Source: JBKEDG01 sp047973085
GTDB taxonomy: Bacteria; Bacillota_I; Bacilli_A; JBKEDG01
Length of the DNA: 58,514 nucleotides
Direction: 5' to 3'
Assembly: GCA_047973085.1 (NCBI GenBank)
Contig: JBKEBI010000047.1
Coordinates: 1 to 58,514, forward strand
Position numbers and translations under genes: made by a program. Positions 40,390-50,228 of the stretch are shown here, one piece after another. Below the pieces are notes generated by a model, which worked only from the letters and a program-made list of their open reading frames with translations, was not told the DNA's origin and did not search any database. Each line of letters opens with the position of its first letter. Position 1 is the first letter of the stretch.

Positions 40390-42516
40390 CTAAAAATCTA
40401 TTGGATTATTATTTATAATTATATTTACTTCTTTTATTTTATTATATTCTCTTACTTTACCTATTATACCAAAAATCTTAGTAAAATGAGAGTGCTTTAC
40501 TAAAATTTGTATTCTATATTGTGAATTTATCTTTTCAATATTAGAAAAATGTGGCTTTGTAGCACTTAAATGTAATTTCTTACATTCTGCAAATAAATCA
40601 TTCATATTTTTTACAAGTAATGATAAATTAGAGGATGTGCCAATAATTTTTGTATATTTAGTAAAAGGTGGGTAATTAAATTTTTCTCTAAACTTTATTT
40701 CACTTTCATAAAAAGATATATAATCGTTACTAATAGCATTTACAAACGCATAATGACTAGTATCATATGTTTGAACTAGGTTGATACTATCATTTAATCC
40801 TCTTGCATTTCTTCCAAGAGATTGTGTAATATATTGAAAAGTTTTCTCACTTGCTTTATATGAATTGATATTCAACATATAATCGGCATCTATTATTGCA
40901 ACTAAACTAACATTTGTAAAATTTAGTCCTTTAGATAAAATTTGTGTGCCAATTAGTCCATCATATTCATGATTAGTAAAACTGTTAAATATTTCACTTA
41001 CTTTAGCTGTTTTAGTTAAAATATCTGTATCAACTCGAGCTATTTTTACATCCCTAAATACTTCGTTCAAGACTTCCTCAATTTTTTGTAAGCCGTACCC
41101 ATATTCACTAAAATCACTACTACCACAATCACAAACAGCATTGGATATTTGATAACTACAGTGATGACATTTCAAAACATTTGAAGTATGTAAATTTAAA
41201 GTAACTTCACAGTTTGGGCATTTCAATGCTTCCCCACATTCATTACAAATTAAATAATTAGCATATCCTCTTCTATTTAAAAGTAATATGAATTGATGAT
41301 TTTTTTTAATAACTTCTCTAATTTTATCCTCAAGATTTTTAGAAATGATCCAGTCAAAATTTGCTTTCATATCTATTATTTCAGTACTAATATTTGAAGT
41401 AGAGTAACTCTTTTCTAAAACATGAAGTTCAATTTTATTATTTTTAGTATTATAAAAAGTGCAAACATCAGGAGTTGCAGATCCAAGGATAATTTTAGCA
41501 TCATGATACTTGCTTCTAATTACTGCAATTTCTTTTGTAGAATATGAAATTTTTGATTCTTGTATATATGAATCGTCATGCTCTTCATCAATAATAATTA
41601 ATCCAAGCGATGTAAAGGGAAGAAAAATACTACTTCTTGTCCCTATTGCTATTTTTACTTTTTTGTCAATAATTTTTCTAAATTGATCATACCTTTCTGT
41701 TGAAGACATTTTACTATGAAAAATAGCAACATCATTATCAAAATGATGAGAAATAATGTTAACAATTTGAGAAGTCAAACTTATTTCTGGTACGAGAAAT
41801 AAAACCTCTTGATTATTCTCTAAACAGTGCTTAATAAGTTCAATATAACATACTGTTTTACCACTTCCAGTACGGCCATGTATTAAATGAATATTACTAC
41901 TACTCTTAAGAATATTTTTAACCACCACTTGTTGCTCATGATTTAATTTTTCATAATAGTTAAGTTTATTTATTTCAAGTGACATGCGATACTCTTCAAT
42001 CTCATACATTTCAATAATATTTTGATTACGTAATTTACCAACTACATATGTACCAAATAATTTATTTACTTCTTTTAAAGTTACATTATCCTTTGAAGTA
42101 ATATATTGAATCACTTTTCTTTCTTTATCTGACATATTATCTTTAGTATTAATAACTCTTAAGCATCTAATAAATTTTTTCTTATCTTTGTTTTTTATAC
42201 TTGCTCGTAGTGCAGGAGGTAAAATTGTATTAATACATTCTATCATTGTTGCTCCATTATGTTCTCTTAGATATTTAATAAGCATCAATTGTTCCTCATT
42301 TAAAAAATCTTTACTAATTGCCTTTATATATTTATAGTTACAGTTGTCATAATTATGAGCAATATCTAAAACAAACCCTTCAATATCTCTATTACCAAAT
42401 GGTACAATAACTTTTTGCCCTATTTTTATATCTTTTTGCATAGCAAAATCAACCAAATAGGAATATGGTTGATCTAAATTGGCATTATTTAGTTCAATAA
42501 CTACACTTACAAGCAT
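40390..42516 (-). CDS. priA: primosomal protein N' (PriA helicase)
   Basis: PriA restarts stalled replication forks. The 708-aa protein has an N-terminal 3'-DNA-binding domain, Walker A GRTGSGKT, IIDEEHD, GSATPD, and the zinc-binding insertion (CNECGEALKCPNC ... CHHC ... CDCG) between the helicase lobes, followed by GLIGTQILSKG and the QSLGRNARG motif VI (usual QVAGRAGR). It opens the cluster that runs to thiN. Confidence 0.96.
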   Translation of the reverse strand: MLVSVVIELNNANLDQPYSYLVDFAMQKDIKIGQKVIVPFGNRDIEGFVLDIAHNYDNCNYKYIKAISKDFLNEEQLMLIKYLREHNGATMIECINTILPPALRASIKNKDKKKFIRCLRVINTKDNMSDKERKVIQYITSKDNVTLKEVNKLFGTYVVGKLRNQNIIEMYEIEEYRMSLEINKLNYYEKLNHEQQVVVKNILKSSSNIHLIHGRTGSGKTVCYIELIKHCLENNQEVLFLVPEISLTSQIVNIISHHFDNDVAIFHSKMSSTERYDQFRKIIDKKVKIAIGTRSSIFLPFTSLGLIIIDEEHDDSYIQESKISYSTKEIAVIRSKYHDAKIILGSATPDVCTFYNTKNNKIELHVLEKSYSTSNISTEIIDMKANFDWIISKNLEDKIREVIKKNHQFILLLNRRGYANYLICNECGEALKCPNCEVTLNLHTSNVLKCHHCSYQISNAVCDCGSSDFSEYGYGLQKIEEVLNEVFRDVKIARVDTDILTKTAKVSEIFNSFTNHEYDGLIGTQILSKGLNFTNVSLVAIIDADYMLNINSYKASEKTFQYITQSLGRNARGLNDSINLVQTYDTSHYAFVNAISNDYISFYESEIKFREKFNYPPFTKYTKIIGTSSNLSLLVKNMNDLFAECKKLHLSATKPHFSNIEKINSQYRIQILVKHSHFTKIFGIIGKVREYNKIKEVNIIINNNPIDF

Positions 42517-42526
42517 AACGCCTCCA

Positions 42527-42550
42527 TAAAAAAAGGGAAATAATTCCCTT
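42527..42550 (-). terminator. terminator of the uppS-to-proS operon
   Basis: The stem AAGGGAA/TTCCCTT (42533-42539 with 42544-42550, ATAA loop) is followed on the minus strand by a run of T's, and overlaps the proS stop region. Confidence 0.75.
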
Positions 42551-43775
42551 ATACTAAATCAGAAACTGCAACTAAAATTGGCTCATCAAAATGATTACGG
42601 TATTCAACATATCCATCTTTGAAATCTTTACCAATAATATACTTTCTTGGAATTCCAATTAAATCTGCGTCTTTAAGTTTAGAGCCCATTCGTTCATCAC
42701 GATCATCTATTAAACATTCAAGGCTATCTGCCATAAATTTTTCTTCAAGCTTAAATGCAAATTCCATTTGTTCTTTATTTGCTGTATCACCAACAATAAC
42801 ATGAATATCATATGGAGCAATTTCATCAGGCCACATTACAACTGCATCTTTTGAATGTTGTTCTAATACAGCCATTGTAATTCTACTTATCCCAATTCCA
42901 TAACATCCCATTACGATTGGAATTAAATTACCAGCAGCATTATTTATGTTTGCATTTAAAGCCTCTGAATATTTTGTACCAAGTTGAAAAATATGTCCTA
43001 ACTCAATACCTTTTGCCTCTTCAATTTCACTATCACACTTTGGACATGGAGCACCTTCAAATAAGTCACTAACTTCCTGATTAGCACTATATCCACACTT
43101 TCTACAGAATGTTATAGTATCTTCACCTATTTCACAAAGCGCCATAAATTCATGACTAGAAGTTCCACCAATATCTCCGTTATCAGCTTCTATTCTAACA
43201 AAATCAAGCCCACATCTCGTAAAAATATTGCTATATACTTCACTAACTTTATCATACCATTCTTGTAAACATTCCTGTGACTCATGAAAAGTATATAAAT
43301 CTTTCATAATAAATTCTCTACCACGCATTAATCCAAACCTTGGTCTAAATTCATCTCTAAATTTATTTTGTATTTGATATAAACCAAATGGCAATTTTTT
43401 GTATGATTTTACATGAGTTTTAACAATATCAGTAATCACTTCTTCATGTGTTGGACCAAGACAAAATTCACGTTCATGTCTATCAGTTAATCTCATTAAG
43501 TTATCGCCATATGCATCCCATCTTCCAGTCTGATCCCAAAGTGTTTTAGGTTGTAAAACTGGCATATATAATTCTGAACATCCTATTTTATTATGCTCCT
43601 GTCTTGTAATTTCTGAAATCTTTTTTATTACTCTATAGCCTATAGGTAAATAGGAATATACTCCTGCTGCAGTTTGATGAGCATACCCTCCCCTAAGTAA
43701 TATTTTATGTGACTGAATTACAGCATCGTTACTTACTTCTTTTAATGTTGGAATAAATTCTAAACTTTGTCTCAT
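42549..43775 (-). CDS. proS: prolyl-tRNA synthetase lacking the INS editing domain
   Basis: Charges tRNA-Pro. The 408-aa class II synthetase has motif 1 region GGYAHQTAAGVYSYLPIG, CLGPTHEE, motif 2 FRDEFRPRFGLMRGREF, motif 3 GCYGIGISR (290-298) and a C-terminal anticodon-binding domain. Bacterial-type ProRS usually has about 560-570 residues, with a 180-residue INS domain that clears Ala-tRNA-Pro between motifs 2 and 3. Here that space holds only two zinc-type pairs, CRKC (224-227) and CPKC (244-247). It is therefore an INS-less form like those of alphaproteobacteria. No standalone YbaK-type editing gene is in the window. Confidence 0.93.
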   Translation of the reverse strand: MRQSLEFIPTLKEVSNDAVIQSHKILLRGGYAHQTAAGVYSYLPIGYRVIKKISEITRQEHNKIGCSELYMPVLQPKTLWDQTGRWDAYGDNLMRLTDRHEREFCLGPTHEEVITDIVKTHVKSYKKLPFGLYQIQNKFRDEFRPRFGLMRGREFIMKDLYTFHESQECLQEWYDKVSEVYSNIFTRCGLDFVRIEADNGDIGGTSSHEFMALCEIGEDTITFCRKCGYSANQEVSDLFEGAPCPKCDSEIEEAKGIELGHIFQLGTKYSEALNANINNAAGNLIPIVMGCYGIGISRITMAVLEQHSKDAVVMWPDEIAPYDIHVIVGDTANKEQMEFAFKLEEKFMADSLECLIDDRDERMGSKLKDADLIGIPRKYIIGKDFKDGYVEYRNHFDEPILVAVSDLV

Positions 43776-43785
43776 ATTTTCACCT

Positions 43786-44811
43786 CTATATTAAATTCAT
43801 TATATCTTTAAAAGTAATTAAAACCATTAGTAATAGTAAAAAAATTACTCCTCCTATTGATAACCCTACATACAACTTTCTTGGTAAATCTCTTTTAGTA
43901 AAAAATTCACCAATTGAAATCAAAATCTTACTTCCATCAAGCCCTGGTATTGGAAGTAAATTTACAACTCCTAAATTAATTGATAGTAATGCAATCATTT
44001 GCATTAAATAAATAAATCCTACTTCAACAGATCTTCCGATTTCACCAACAATCATAACGGGGCCACCCACATTATCTTTCATTGTAGAAAATTTTACAAT
44101 TAGTTGAGCAAATGCACCAAACATTGCAACAGTCATAGAAATAAACTGTGCAAAAGAGTTTTTTAAAATCATAAAAATATTTCTAGAAACATTAATGCGA
44201 TCATAGGAAATACCAATTGTATAATCTTCACTAATATCTTGTTTATCGATAGTAATAATATTTCCATTTTTCTCAAAAACTATATTTAAATCCCCTGATT
44301 TTTTTGCATCATTAATATCAGTAACCATTGTATCAAAATCAATAACTTCTTTACCATTAACTTCAATAATTTTATATCCATTTTCTATACCATATTCTTC
44401 AGCAACACTATTTTCCAAGACTTCACCAACAACAGGTACGCTTTCTCCAATTCCTATATAAAAATTTATACCAACAATTATTATAAAACCTAAAATAAAA
44501 TTAAAAAATGCACCAGCAAAAATAATCATTGCCTGTTTTAATTTATGTACATCATTAAGTCTTCTTCCCTCAGGTGCTTCTTCACCTTCATCATTTTCAC
44601 CAGCCATTGAAACAAATCCTCCAATTGGAATTGCTCTTATTGAATAATTTGTCTCGCCATATTTCCTAGAAAATAATTTGGGTCCCATACCTAAAGAAAA
44701 TTCATAACAATATACACCATATTTTTTTGCAAACAATAAATGTCCTAATTCATGTACAAAAATTATTACACCAAAAACAACTATTGCTACTAATATGGTT
44801 ACTACATCCAT
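43786..44811 (-). CDS. rseP: RIP metalloprotease RseP/RasP (site-2 protease)
   Basis: A 341-aa intramembrane zinc protease. HELGHLLFAKKYG near residue 20 gives the HExxH site. A PDZ domain follows the second helix (VVGEVLENSVAEEYGI). NLLPIPGLDG near the C-terminus supplies the third metal ligand (Asp). It releases anti-sigma factors or remnant signal peptides in other Firmicutes. It overlaps dxr by 10 bases in the conserved uppS-cdsA-dxr-rseP-proS order. Confidence 0.95.
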   Translation of the reverse strand: MDVVTILVAIVVFGVIIFVHELGHLLFAKKYGVYCYEFSLGMGPKLFSRKYGETNYSIRAIPIGGFVSMAGENDEGEEAPEGRRLNDVHKLKQAMIIFAGAFFNFILGFIIIVGINFYIGIGESVPVVGEVLENSVAEEYGIENGYKIIEVNGKEVIDFDTMVTDINDAKKSGDLNIVFEKNGNIITIDKQDISEDYTIGISYDRINVSRNIFMILKNSFAQFISMTVAMFGAFAQLIVKFSTMKDNVGGPVMIVGEIGRSVEVGFIYLMQMIALLSINLGVVNLLPIPGLDGSKILISIGEFFTKRDLPRKLYVGLSIGGVIFLLLLMVLITFKDIMNLI

Positions 44812-45953
44812 GAAATCAACTCCTTAACCTCTGCCCTAACATCACCATCTACTTTTATTATATCATTTAATGTAGGATTTTTTACAACTTTATGATTATT
44901 CATTGCATTTTTTATAACCTCTTCAATTTGTAAAAAACTAATTTTTTTATTTAAAAATGCTTCTACTGCTACTTCATTAGCAGCATTTAACACAGCAGGC
45001 ATTGTATGCCCAATTTTTCCTGCTTCATATGCATACGCAACACATGGAAATCTATCAAAGCTAAGTTTCTTAAAGTTAAGAGTAGCAATACTAACTAAAT
45101 CAAGTTCAGCTTTTTTAGTAGGAAGTCGATTTGGATAACTTAGTGCATAAGAAATTGGAGTTGTCATGTCGGCTGTACCTAACTGAGCCATGACACTATT
45201 ATCGCAAAACTCAACCATTGAATGAATTATACTCTCATAATGTAGAACAACATCAATATTATCATAATCTACATTAAACAAATGATGAGCCTCTATTATT
45301 TCAAGACCTTTATTCATCATTGTTGCTGAGTCAATTGTAATTTTTTGTCCCATTGACCAATTTGGATGGTTTAGTGCATCCTCAACTGTAACAGTTTTTA
45401 ACTCATCTCTATTCATATTTCTAAATGAGCCTCCACTTGCAGTTAAAATAATTTTTTTAACCTCTTTAGGATTTTCACCACTTAGACACTGAAATATTGC
45501 GCTGTGTTCAGAATCGATTGGAAAAATATTGACACCACACTCTCTCGCTTTTTTCATTACAATTTCGCCAGCAATAACTAAAGTTTCTTTATTAGCTAGA
45601 CAAACAGTCTTTCTATTCTCAATTGCAATAAGCGTAGGAACCAAGCCTACACTTCCAACCACGCTATTAACAAATATATCATATTCAAAAGCAGCGATTT
45701 TGCTCAATCCTTCTTCACCGTACATAAACTCTACAGTAGTGTACTTATTACATAATTTACTATATGTACTTTTTTCAATACAAGAAACTACCTTAGGATT
45801 AAATTCTTCAATAATCTCACATGCTTTTTCATACTCAAAATCATATCCAAAGCTCATTGCTACTAAATTAAATTTTTCAGAGTTATTTCTTATAACTTCT
45901 AAAGTTTGAGTACCAATTGATCCTGTAACACCAATTATTGCAATATTTTTCAT
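44802..45953 (-). CDS. dxr: 1-deoxy-D-xylulose 5-phosphate reductoisomerase
   Basis: Dxr (IspC) makes MEP from DXP using NADPH. The 383-aa protein has the NADPH site GVTGSIGTQTLEVI, LANKETLV, PIDSEHSAIFQCL, TASGGSFR, HPNWSMGQKITIDSATMMNKGLE and EAHHLF. With ispG at 745 it establishes the MEP route. It lies between cdsA and rseP. Confidence 0.97.
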   Translation of the reverse strand: MKNIAIIGVTGSIGTQTLEVIRNNSEKFNLVAMSFGYDFEYEKACEIIEEFNPKVVSCIEKSTYSKLCNKYTTVEFMYGEEGLSKIAAFEYDIFVNSVVGSVGLVPTLIAIENRKTVCLANKETLVIAGEIVMKKARECGVNIFPIDSEHSAIFQCLSGENPKEVKKIILTASGGSFRNMNRDELKTVTVEDALNHPNWSMGQKITIDSATMMNKGLEIIEAHHLFNVDYDNIDVVLHYESIIHSMVEFCDNSVMAQLGTADMTTPISYALSYPNRLPTKKAELDLVSIATLNFKKLSFDRFPCVAYAYEAGKIGHTMPAVLNAANEVAVEAFLNKKISFLQIEEVIKNAMNNHKVVKNPTLNDIIKVDGDVRAEVKELISWM

Positions 45954-45962
45954 AATACGCTC

Positions 45963-46739
45963 CTATATATATATAAATATCACTGAAATAACGATAAAAT
46001 TAAATAATATGCTATCAAATCTATCTAAAATACCACCATGACCAGGGATAAGATTACTGTAATCTTTTATTGCAAATGTTCTTTTGATTGTACTTGCAAC
46101 TAAATCCCCAATTTGTGAAAGAATGACAACAATCAGTGTTATTATAATTATTTCTTTTTTATTAAAATCAAAATTCTGTAAGTAAAAATAGCTAAATAAT
46201 GAAGCAAATATAGTAGCACTTATTACTCCTTCCCACGTTTTCTTAGGACTAATTTTCTCAATTAGCTTATGTTTTCCAAATAACATTCCTCCAAAATAAC
46301 CAAAAGTATCAGCAATTACTGCTATTAAAATGGGATAAAAAAATACAAGTAGGGAAAAATTTATTTTTATATTAACTAAAGAATTAAAGCCAAGTACCAA
46401 ATAAATAGTCATTGTAAAAATTACACTAATGTCAGTAAAGTTAAACTTTTCTAAATTTTGATAAAGAACAACAGTTATTACTAATACTAAAAACATAATT
46501 ATAAAATAGTGTGCATCAAGCATTCCCCAAAAATAGGAGTACAAACAAGTAAATATTAAAAACAAGTACATTTCCATTCTAATAATGAATGGAACTCTTT
46601 TTTGTGTATTAATCAATTCATTTCCAGCAATTAATGAAATAAAAGCCACCATTATTGTAAAAACTATGTCATTAGCGACTGCAATTAATAAATATGCAAG
46701 AATTATCATAATTATTGCCCATACTATTCTCGTTTTCAT
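45963..46739 (-). CDS. cdsA: phosphatidate cytidylyltransferase
   Basis: CdsA makes CDP-diacylglycerol, the branch point to membrane phospholipids. The 258-aa protein has about eight membrane helices and the family signature near its end: KTWEGVISATI, QIGDLVASTIKR and LIPGHGGILDRFDS. ATG at 46739 follows GGAGGAATTT and overlaps the uppS stop; the frame to 46754 is only an extension. Confidence 0.94.
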   Translation of the reverse strand: MKTRIVWAIIMIILAYLLIAVANDIVFTIMVAFISLIAGNELINTQKRVPFIIRMEMYLFLIFTCLYSYFWGMLDAHYFIIMFLVLVITVVLYQNLEKFNFTDISVIFTMTIYLVLGFNSLVNIKINFSLLVFFYPILIAVIADTFGYFGGMLFGKHKLIEKISPKKTWEGVISATIFASLFSYFYLQNFDFNKKEIIIITLIVVILSQIGDLVASTIKRTFAIKDYSNLIPGHGGILDRFDSILFNFIVISVIFIYI

Positions 46740-46740
46740 A

Positions 46741-47424
46741 TTAAATTCCTCCAAACCTTCTATTGCGTTTCATATATTGCTCTATTGATTCATCAACCAT
46801 CTTGAAAGTTAGTTCTGGCCAATAACAATCTAAAAAAATCATTTCACTATATGCAAGTTGCCATAAAAAATAATTAGAAATACGTTTTTCTCCACTAGTT
46901 CTAATCAGTAAATCAACATCATCTGGTTCATACAAATACTTAGAAAATTCAGCTTCATCTAAACTTTCTACTGAAATATCATTTTCAATAATTTTTTTTG
47001 CAGCATCGACAATTTCATTTCTACCACCATAGTTAAAGCATAAATTAAGAGTCATCTCACTGCAGTCCTTTGTCAAATCTTCATATTTATCAAATAGCTT
47101 AATTAAATTTTTATCTAAACCATTTCTTGAACCAATAAATTTCAATTTAACATTCTCTTCTAAAAATAACTTATACCACTTATTTAACTTTACATCTAAC
47201 ATTTTAATGATAAATGCCACTTCAACCACAGGACGTTTCCAATTTTCAGTTGAAAAAATATAAAATGATACTTTTTCTAAACTATAATTTTTCTTTAAAT
47301 GTATTGCAATATCTTTTACAACATCACTTCCTACACTATGACCATACGTTCTTTCCCTATGCTGCTTTTTAGCCCATCTTCCATTACCATCACATATAAA
47401 TGCAATGTGTTTAATATTTGTCAT
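46741..47424 (-). CDS. uppS: undecaprenyl-diphosphate synthase (cis-prenyltransferase)
   Basis: UppS condenses IPP units onto FPP to form the C55 carrier for peptidoglycan. The 227-aa protein has HIAFICDGNGRWAK with the catalytic Asp, YIFSTENWKRP, NYGGRNEIVDA, and the C-terminal LLIRTSGEKRISNYFLWQL with the conserved Arg/Ser residues. The residue before the catalytic Asp is Cys rather than the usual Met. Confidence 0.95.
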   Translation of the reverse strand: MTNIKHIAFICDGNGRWAKKQHRERTYGHSVGSDVVKDIAIHLKKNYSLEKVSFYIFSTENWKRPVVEVAFIIKMLDVKLNKWYKLFLEENVKLKFIGSRNGLDKNLIKLFDKYEDLTKDCSEMTLNLCFNYGGRNEIVDAAKKIIENDISVESLDEAEFSKYLYEPDDVDLLIRTSGEKRISNYFLWQLAYSEMIFLDCYWPELTFKMVDESIEQYMKRNRRFGGI

Positions 47425-47426
47425 AT

Positions 47427-48056
47427 CTATTCACCATACTTTATAAGAAACTTATTGTTTCTTAATTCTTCTTTTAAAGTTGTTTCAGCTCCATGTCCAG
47501 GTAAAATAAAATAATTCTTTTTTATTTTAGAAAAATTTTTTAAACTTCTAATCATCATCTCCATAGATGAATCAAAAAAATCTGTTCTACCAATAGTTTC
47601 TTTAAAAATAAAATCTCCTGTAAAAGCAAACTCATCAATTAAATATGTAACACACGCTTTAGTATGCCCATATGTCTTCACACACTCAATTTCAAAATTT
47701 CCTATTTTAAACTTATTCATTGTAGGTTTAGCAACAGATTTAATCGCTACTTTATTAGGTGCATTATTGCTTATTGCTGACAAATTTAAATTTGGATTCT
47801 TCAAATATTCAATTGCATTATTATCACAGTATACAACACAATCATATTTATCTACAAAATAGTCTACCGAATAAATATGATCATAGTGAGCATGAGTTAA
47901 GAGAATTCCTATAACATTTAAACCACTATCAATAATATTCTTATCAATTAGTTCATAGTCAATACTAGGATCAATTAATAAACAATCAGGACTATCGTTG
48001 TATAATAAGTAAGTATTATTGGCTATAATACCATTCACTATTTTTATATATTTCAT
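47427..48056 (-). CDS. metallo-beta-lactamase fold hydrolase (YcbL/glyoxalase II type)
   Basis: A 209-aa di-zinc hydrolase. Metal motifs are complete: THAHYDHIYSV (HxHxDH), a His in YGHTKACVTYL, Asp in FTGDFIF and the C-terminal PGHG. This arrangement matches YcbL and other small glyoxalase-II-like thioester hydrolases. It lies two bases before uppS and 15 after the orphan membrane gene, so the three are probably co-transcribed. The substrate is unknown. Confidence 0.88.
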   Translation of the reverse strand: MKYIKIVNGIIANNTYLLYNDSPDCLLIDPSIDYELIDKNIIDSGLNVIGILLTHAHYDHIYSVDYFVDKYDCVVYCDNNAIEYLKNPNLNLSAISNNAPNKVAIKSVAKPTMNKFKIGNFEIECVKTYGHTKACVTYLIDEFAFTGDFIFKETIGRTDFFDSSMEMMIRSLKNFSKIKKNYFILPGHGAETTLKEELRNNKFLIKYGE

Positions 48057-48071
48057 AATATACTCCTTAAA

Positions 48072-48983
48072 TTAATCATATTCATATAGATATATATAAT
48101 ACTTATCTACCCCCTCTATTTTACTATATTTTTGCCTATTTGTAAAAAAGGAATTTTCATTTGCTATATAAATAATTTTTAATTCACTAGAAATTGAAGG
48201 TAAAGAAATAAATTTTAAGTTAATTCCATTAATAAAAATCATACTGCTACTTCTAATTTCAAAGAAGTATCTTCCATACTTTTCTAATACAATGTCATCA
48301 ACAATAATATTATCTATTTTTGAAATTGGCTTTTTTATTAAAAGCTTTAACATATTGCATTCACCACTTAGTTTATTATATGAACAATTAGTTTTAAAAA
48401 TTAATAAATTAAGGATGTAGCAATATACAAGATTATTTCCAATAATGTTCTTATTAAAAAGTAAAAAAATAGCTGAAAAGTAAATAAAAAATTTAAATTT
48501 AAAACTAAATATTACTAAAATAACTGCTAATAAAACATAGTAGTCTTTATATAACATTAGATGCAAAAATAATATCATTAATAAGTTGTTAATTATTAAC
48601 ATTGCATTACTTTTTACATTAATAATACCTATATATATAAGAAAAGAAACCTTTATATTTATAAATATTGCAATTATTGATAATAATGATAAAAAATAAA
48701 AAATTATTTTATTATAAATACTACTATCTAATTTATTGCTAATACATAAATATTTTTGAGGTTTCTCAATGATTGTACTTGATAATACAAGTTTATTATC
48801 AACAATACCTTTTATATATTCTATTTGAATTTTATTTTCACTTATATAACATATAATAGTTTTGCTTTTTAATATTCTATTGTATTTTAAATTTTTTAAA
48901 ATACATAACTGCTCTAATTCTTTTAAACAAAAAACATTATACATTTTAATGCAGTATTTGAGTATTTTTACATAGAATAACAT
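48072..48983 (-). CDS. orphan integral membrane protein
   Basis: A 303-aa protein with no recognised family. A charged, Cys-containing N-terminal part (about 1-90) precedes a block of five or six hydrophobic segments (about 95-200), then a soluble tail of about 100 residues rich in beta-prone stretches. It is extremely rich in Ile, Leu, Lys, Asn and Tyr. GGTGATG lies before the ATG. The arrangement (soluble part, membrane block, metallo-hydrolase gene next door) faintly recalls a split ComEC, but no ComEC motifs were found, so that is speculation. Confidence 0.6.
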   Translation of the reverse strand: MLFYVKILKYCIKMYNVFCLKELEQLCILKNLKYNRILKSKTIICYISENKIQIEYIKGIVDNKLVLSSTIIEKPQKYLCISNKLDSSIYNKIIFYFLSLLSIIAIFINIKVSFLIYIGIINVKSNAMLIINNLLMILFLHLMLYKDYYVLLAVILVIFSFKFKFFIYFSAIFLLFNKNIIGNNLVYCYILNLLIFKTNCSYNKLSGECNMLKLLIKKPISKIDNIIVDDIVLEKYGRYFFEIRSSSMIFINGINLKFISLPSISSELKIIYIANENSFFTNRQKYSKIEGVDKYYIYLYEYD

Positions 48984-49016
48984 ATTTCATCACCATATAT
49001 ATATTCTATAAATAAT

Positions 49017-50216
49017 TTATGATTCCTCTGTGCATACTCCATTTTTTAAAGAATTTGAAACAACATATGTACCTAACACAGAAAACACAAGAGTTCCAGT
49101 AAGAACAATAAGCTTAACTTCATTTCCTTCACTTTCAGGTAAAACAGCTTGAGCACTTAAAGCTAGACCTATTTCTACACCTCCTAGTGGGAGTAGTGAG
49201 AGTCCGATTTGTCTGTTATATTTCTTTTTATGGTGTGTTAGCTTTCCACCTATTTTCCCTCCAAAATATTTACCTAATGTTCTTACAATAACATATACAA
49301 TACCAATATACCAAACTGAAGAAATTGCTCCAAGATTAATTTGAATACCTGCAATAGTAAAAAACGCTATTAGAAAAGGTAATGCAAATAAATCAACTAC
49401 TTTAGATTCAAGTGAAAACACTTGCTTATCAACAACATTTGTAAATGCAAGCCCCGCAACTAAAGGTAATAAAACTGTTGAACCATTAAATAGATAAGCA
49501 AATGATAGACTCAAAATAACCGAAACAAAAGTTGTTTCAAGGAAAAAACCTAAATCATCATCATTTTTCTTTTTAGCGAAAGTATTAATTAAAAATCCAA
49601 GTCCTATTCCAATTACAATACCAAAAAATACTGAAATTGACAGTTCAATAATTGCTGGCTCTAATAAATCAAGTATATGTAACTTCGCCTCAGAATGGTA
49701 CCCTTTTTCCACGAATACTTTTGCTATACCAAACACAACAATTCCAATAGCATCATCAAGAGCGCAAATTGCAATAGAGTCATCTACAATATTATTCTTT
49801 AGTTTAAACTGTTTTTTAATCATCAAAATTGGTGCTGGAGAAGTTGAAGAGGCCAATGCTCCTAAAAGCAGAGCAATAAAAATATTCATTCCTAGTAAAT
49901 ACATTGCAAGCGTGACAACTAAACATGTAAATACAACTTCAAAAGCTGCAATTGCAACTAAAGCAACCCCACTTTTTTTTAATTTAGGAATAAAAAGTTC
50001 AGTACCTACACTAAAAGCCAAAAATGCAAGGGCTATGTCAGTTAATGGATACAATCCTTCTACTACATCTGTGGGAATTAAATTAAGAACAGATGGACCT
50101 ACAATCACCCCTGCAATAATATACCCTGCAATTGATGGTAATTTAATTTTACTCATTGCATGTCCTAAAATTGCTCCAAACGCAACAATAATTCCAATAA
50201 ACATAATTCCCTGCAT
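49017..50216 (-). CDS. CPA2-family cation/proton antiporter
   Basis: A 399-aa membrane protein with about 12 helices, of the KefB/NhaS/GerN group exchanging Na+ or K+ for H+. Recognisable parts are KLPSIAGYIIAGVIVGPS, AFLAFSVGTELFIPKLKKSG, SSTSPAPILMIKK and ICALDDAIGIVVFGI, which carries the paired-Asp transport motif. There is no C-terminal TrkA-N domain, so nucleotide gating is unlikely. It lies 12 bases after lon, in line with it. Confidence 0.9.
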   Translation of the reverse strand: MQGIMFIGIIVAFGAILGHAMSKIKLPSIAGYIIAGVIVGPSVLNLIPTDVVEGLYPLTDIALAFLAFSVGTELFIPKLKKSGVALVAIAAFEVVFTCLVVTLAMYLLGMNIFIALLLGALASSTSPAPILMIKKQFKLKNNIVDDSIAICALDDAIGIVVFGIAKVFVEKGYHSEAKLHILDLLEPAIIELSISVFFGIVIGIGLGFLINTFAKKKNDDDLGFFLETTFVSVILSLSFAYLFNGSTVLLPLVAGLAFTNVVDKQVFSLESKVVDLFALPFLIAFFTIAGIQINLGAISSVWYIGIVYVIVRTLGKYFGGKIGGKLTHHKKKYNRQIGLSLLPLGGVEIGLALSAQAVLPESEGNEVKLIVLTGTLVFSVLGTYVVSNSLKNGVCTEES

Positions 50217-50228
50217 TTAAATCACCCT

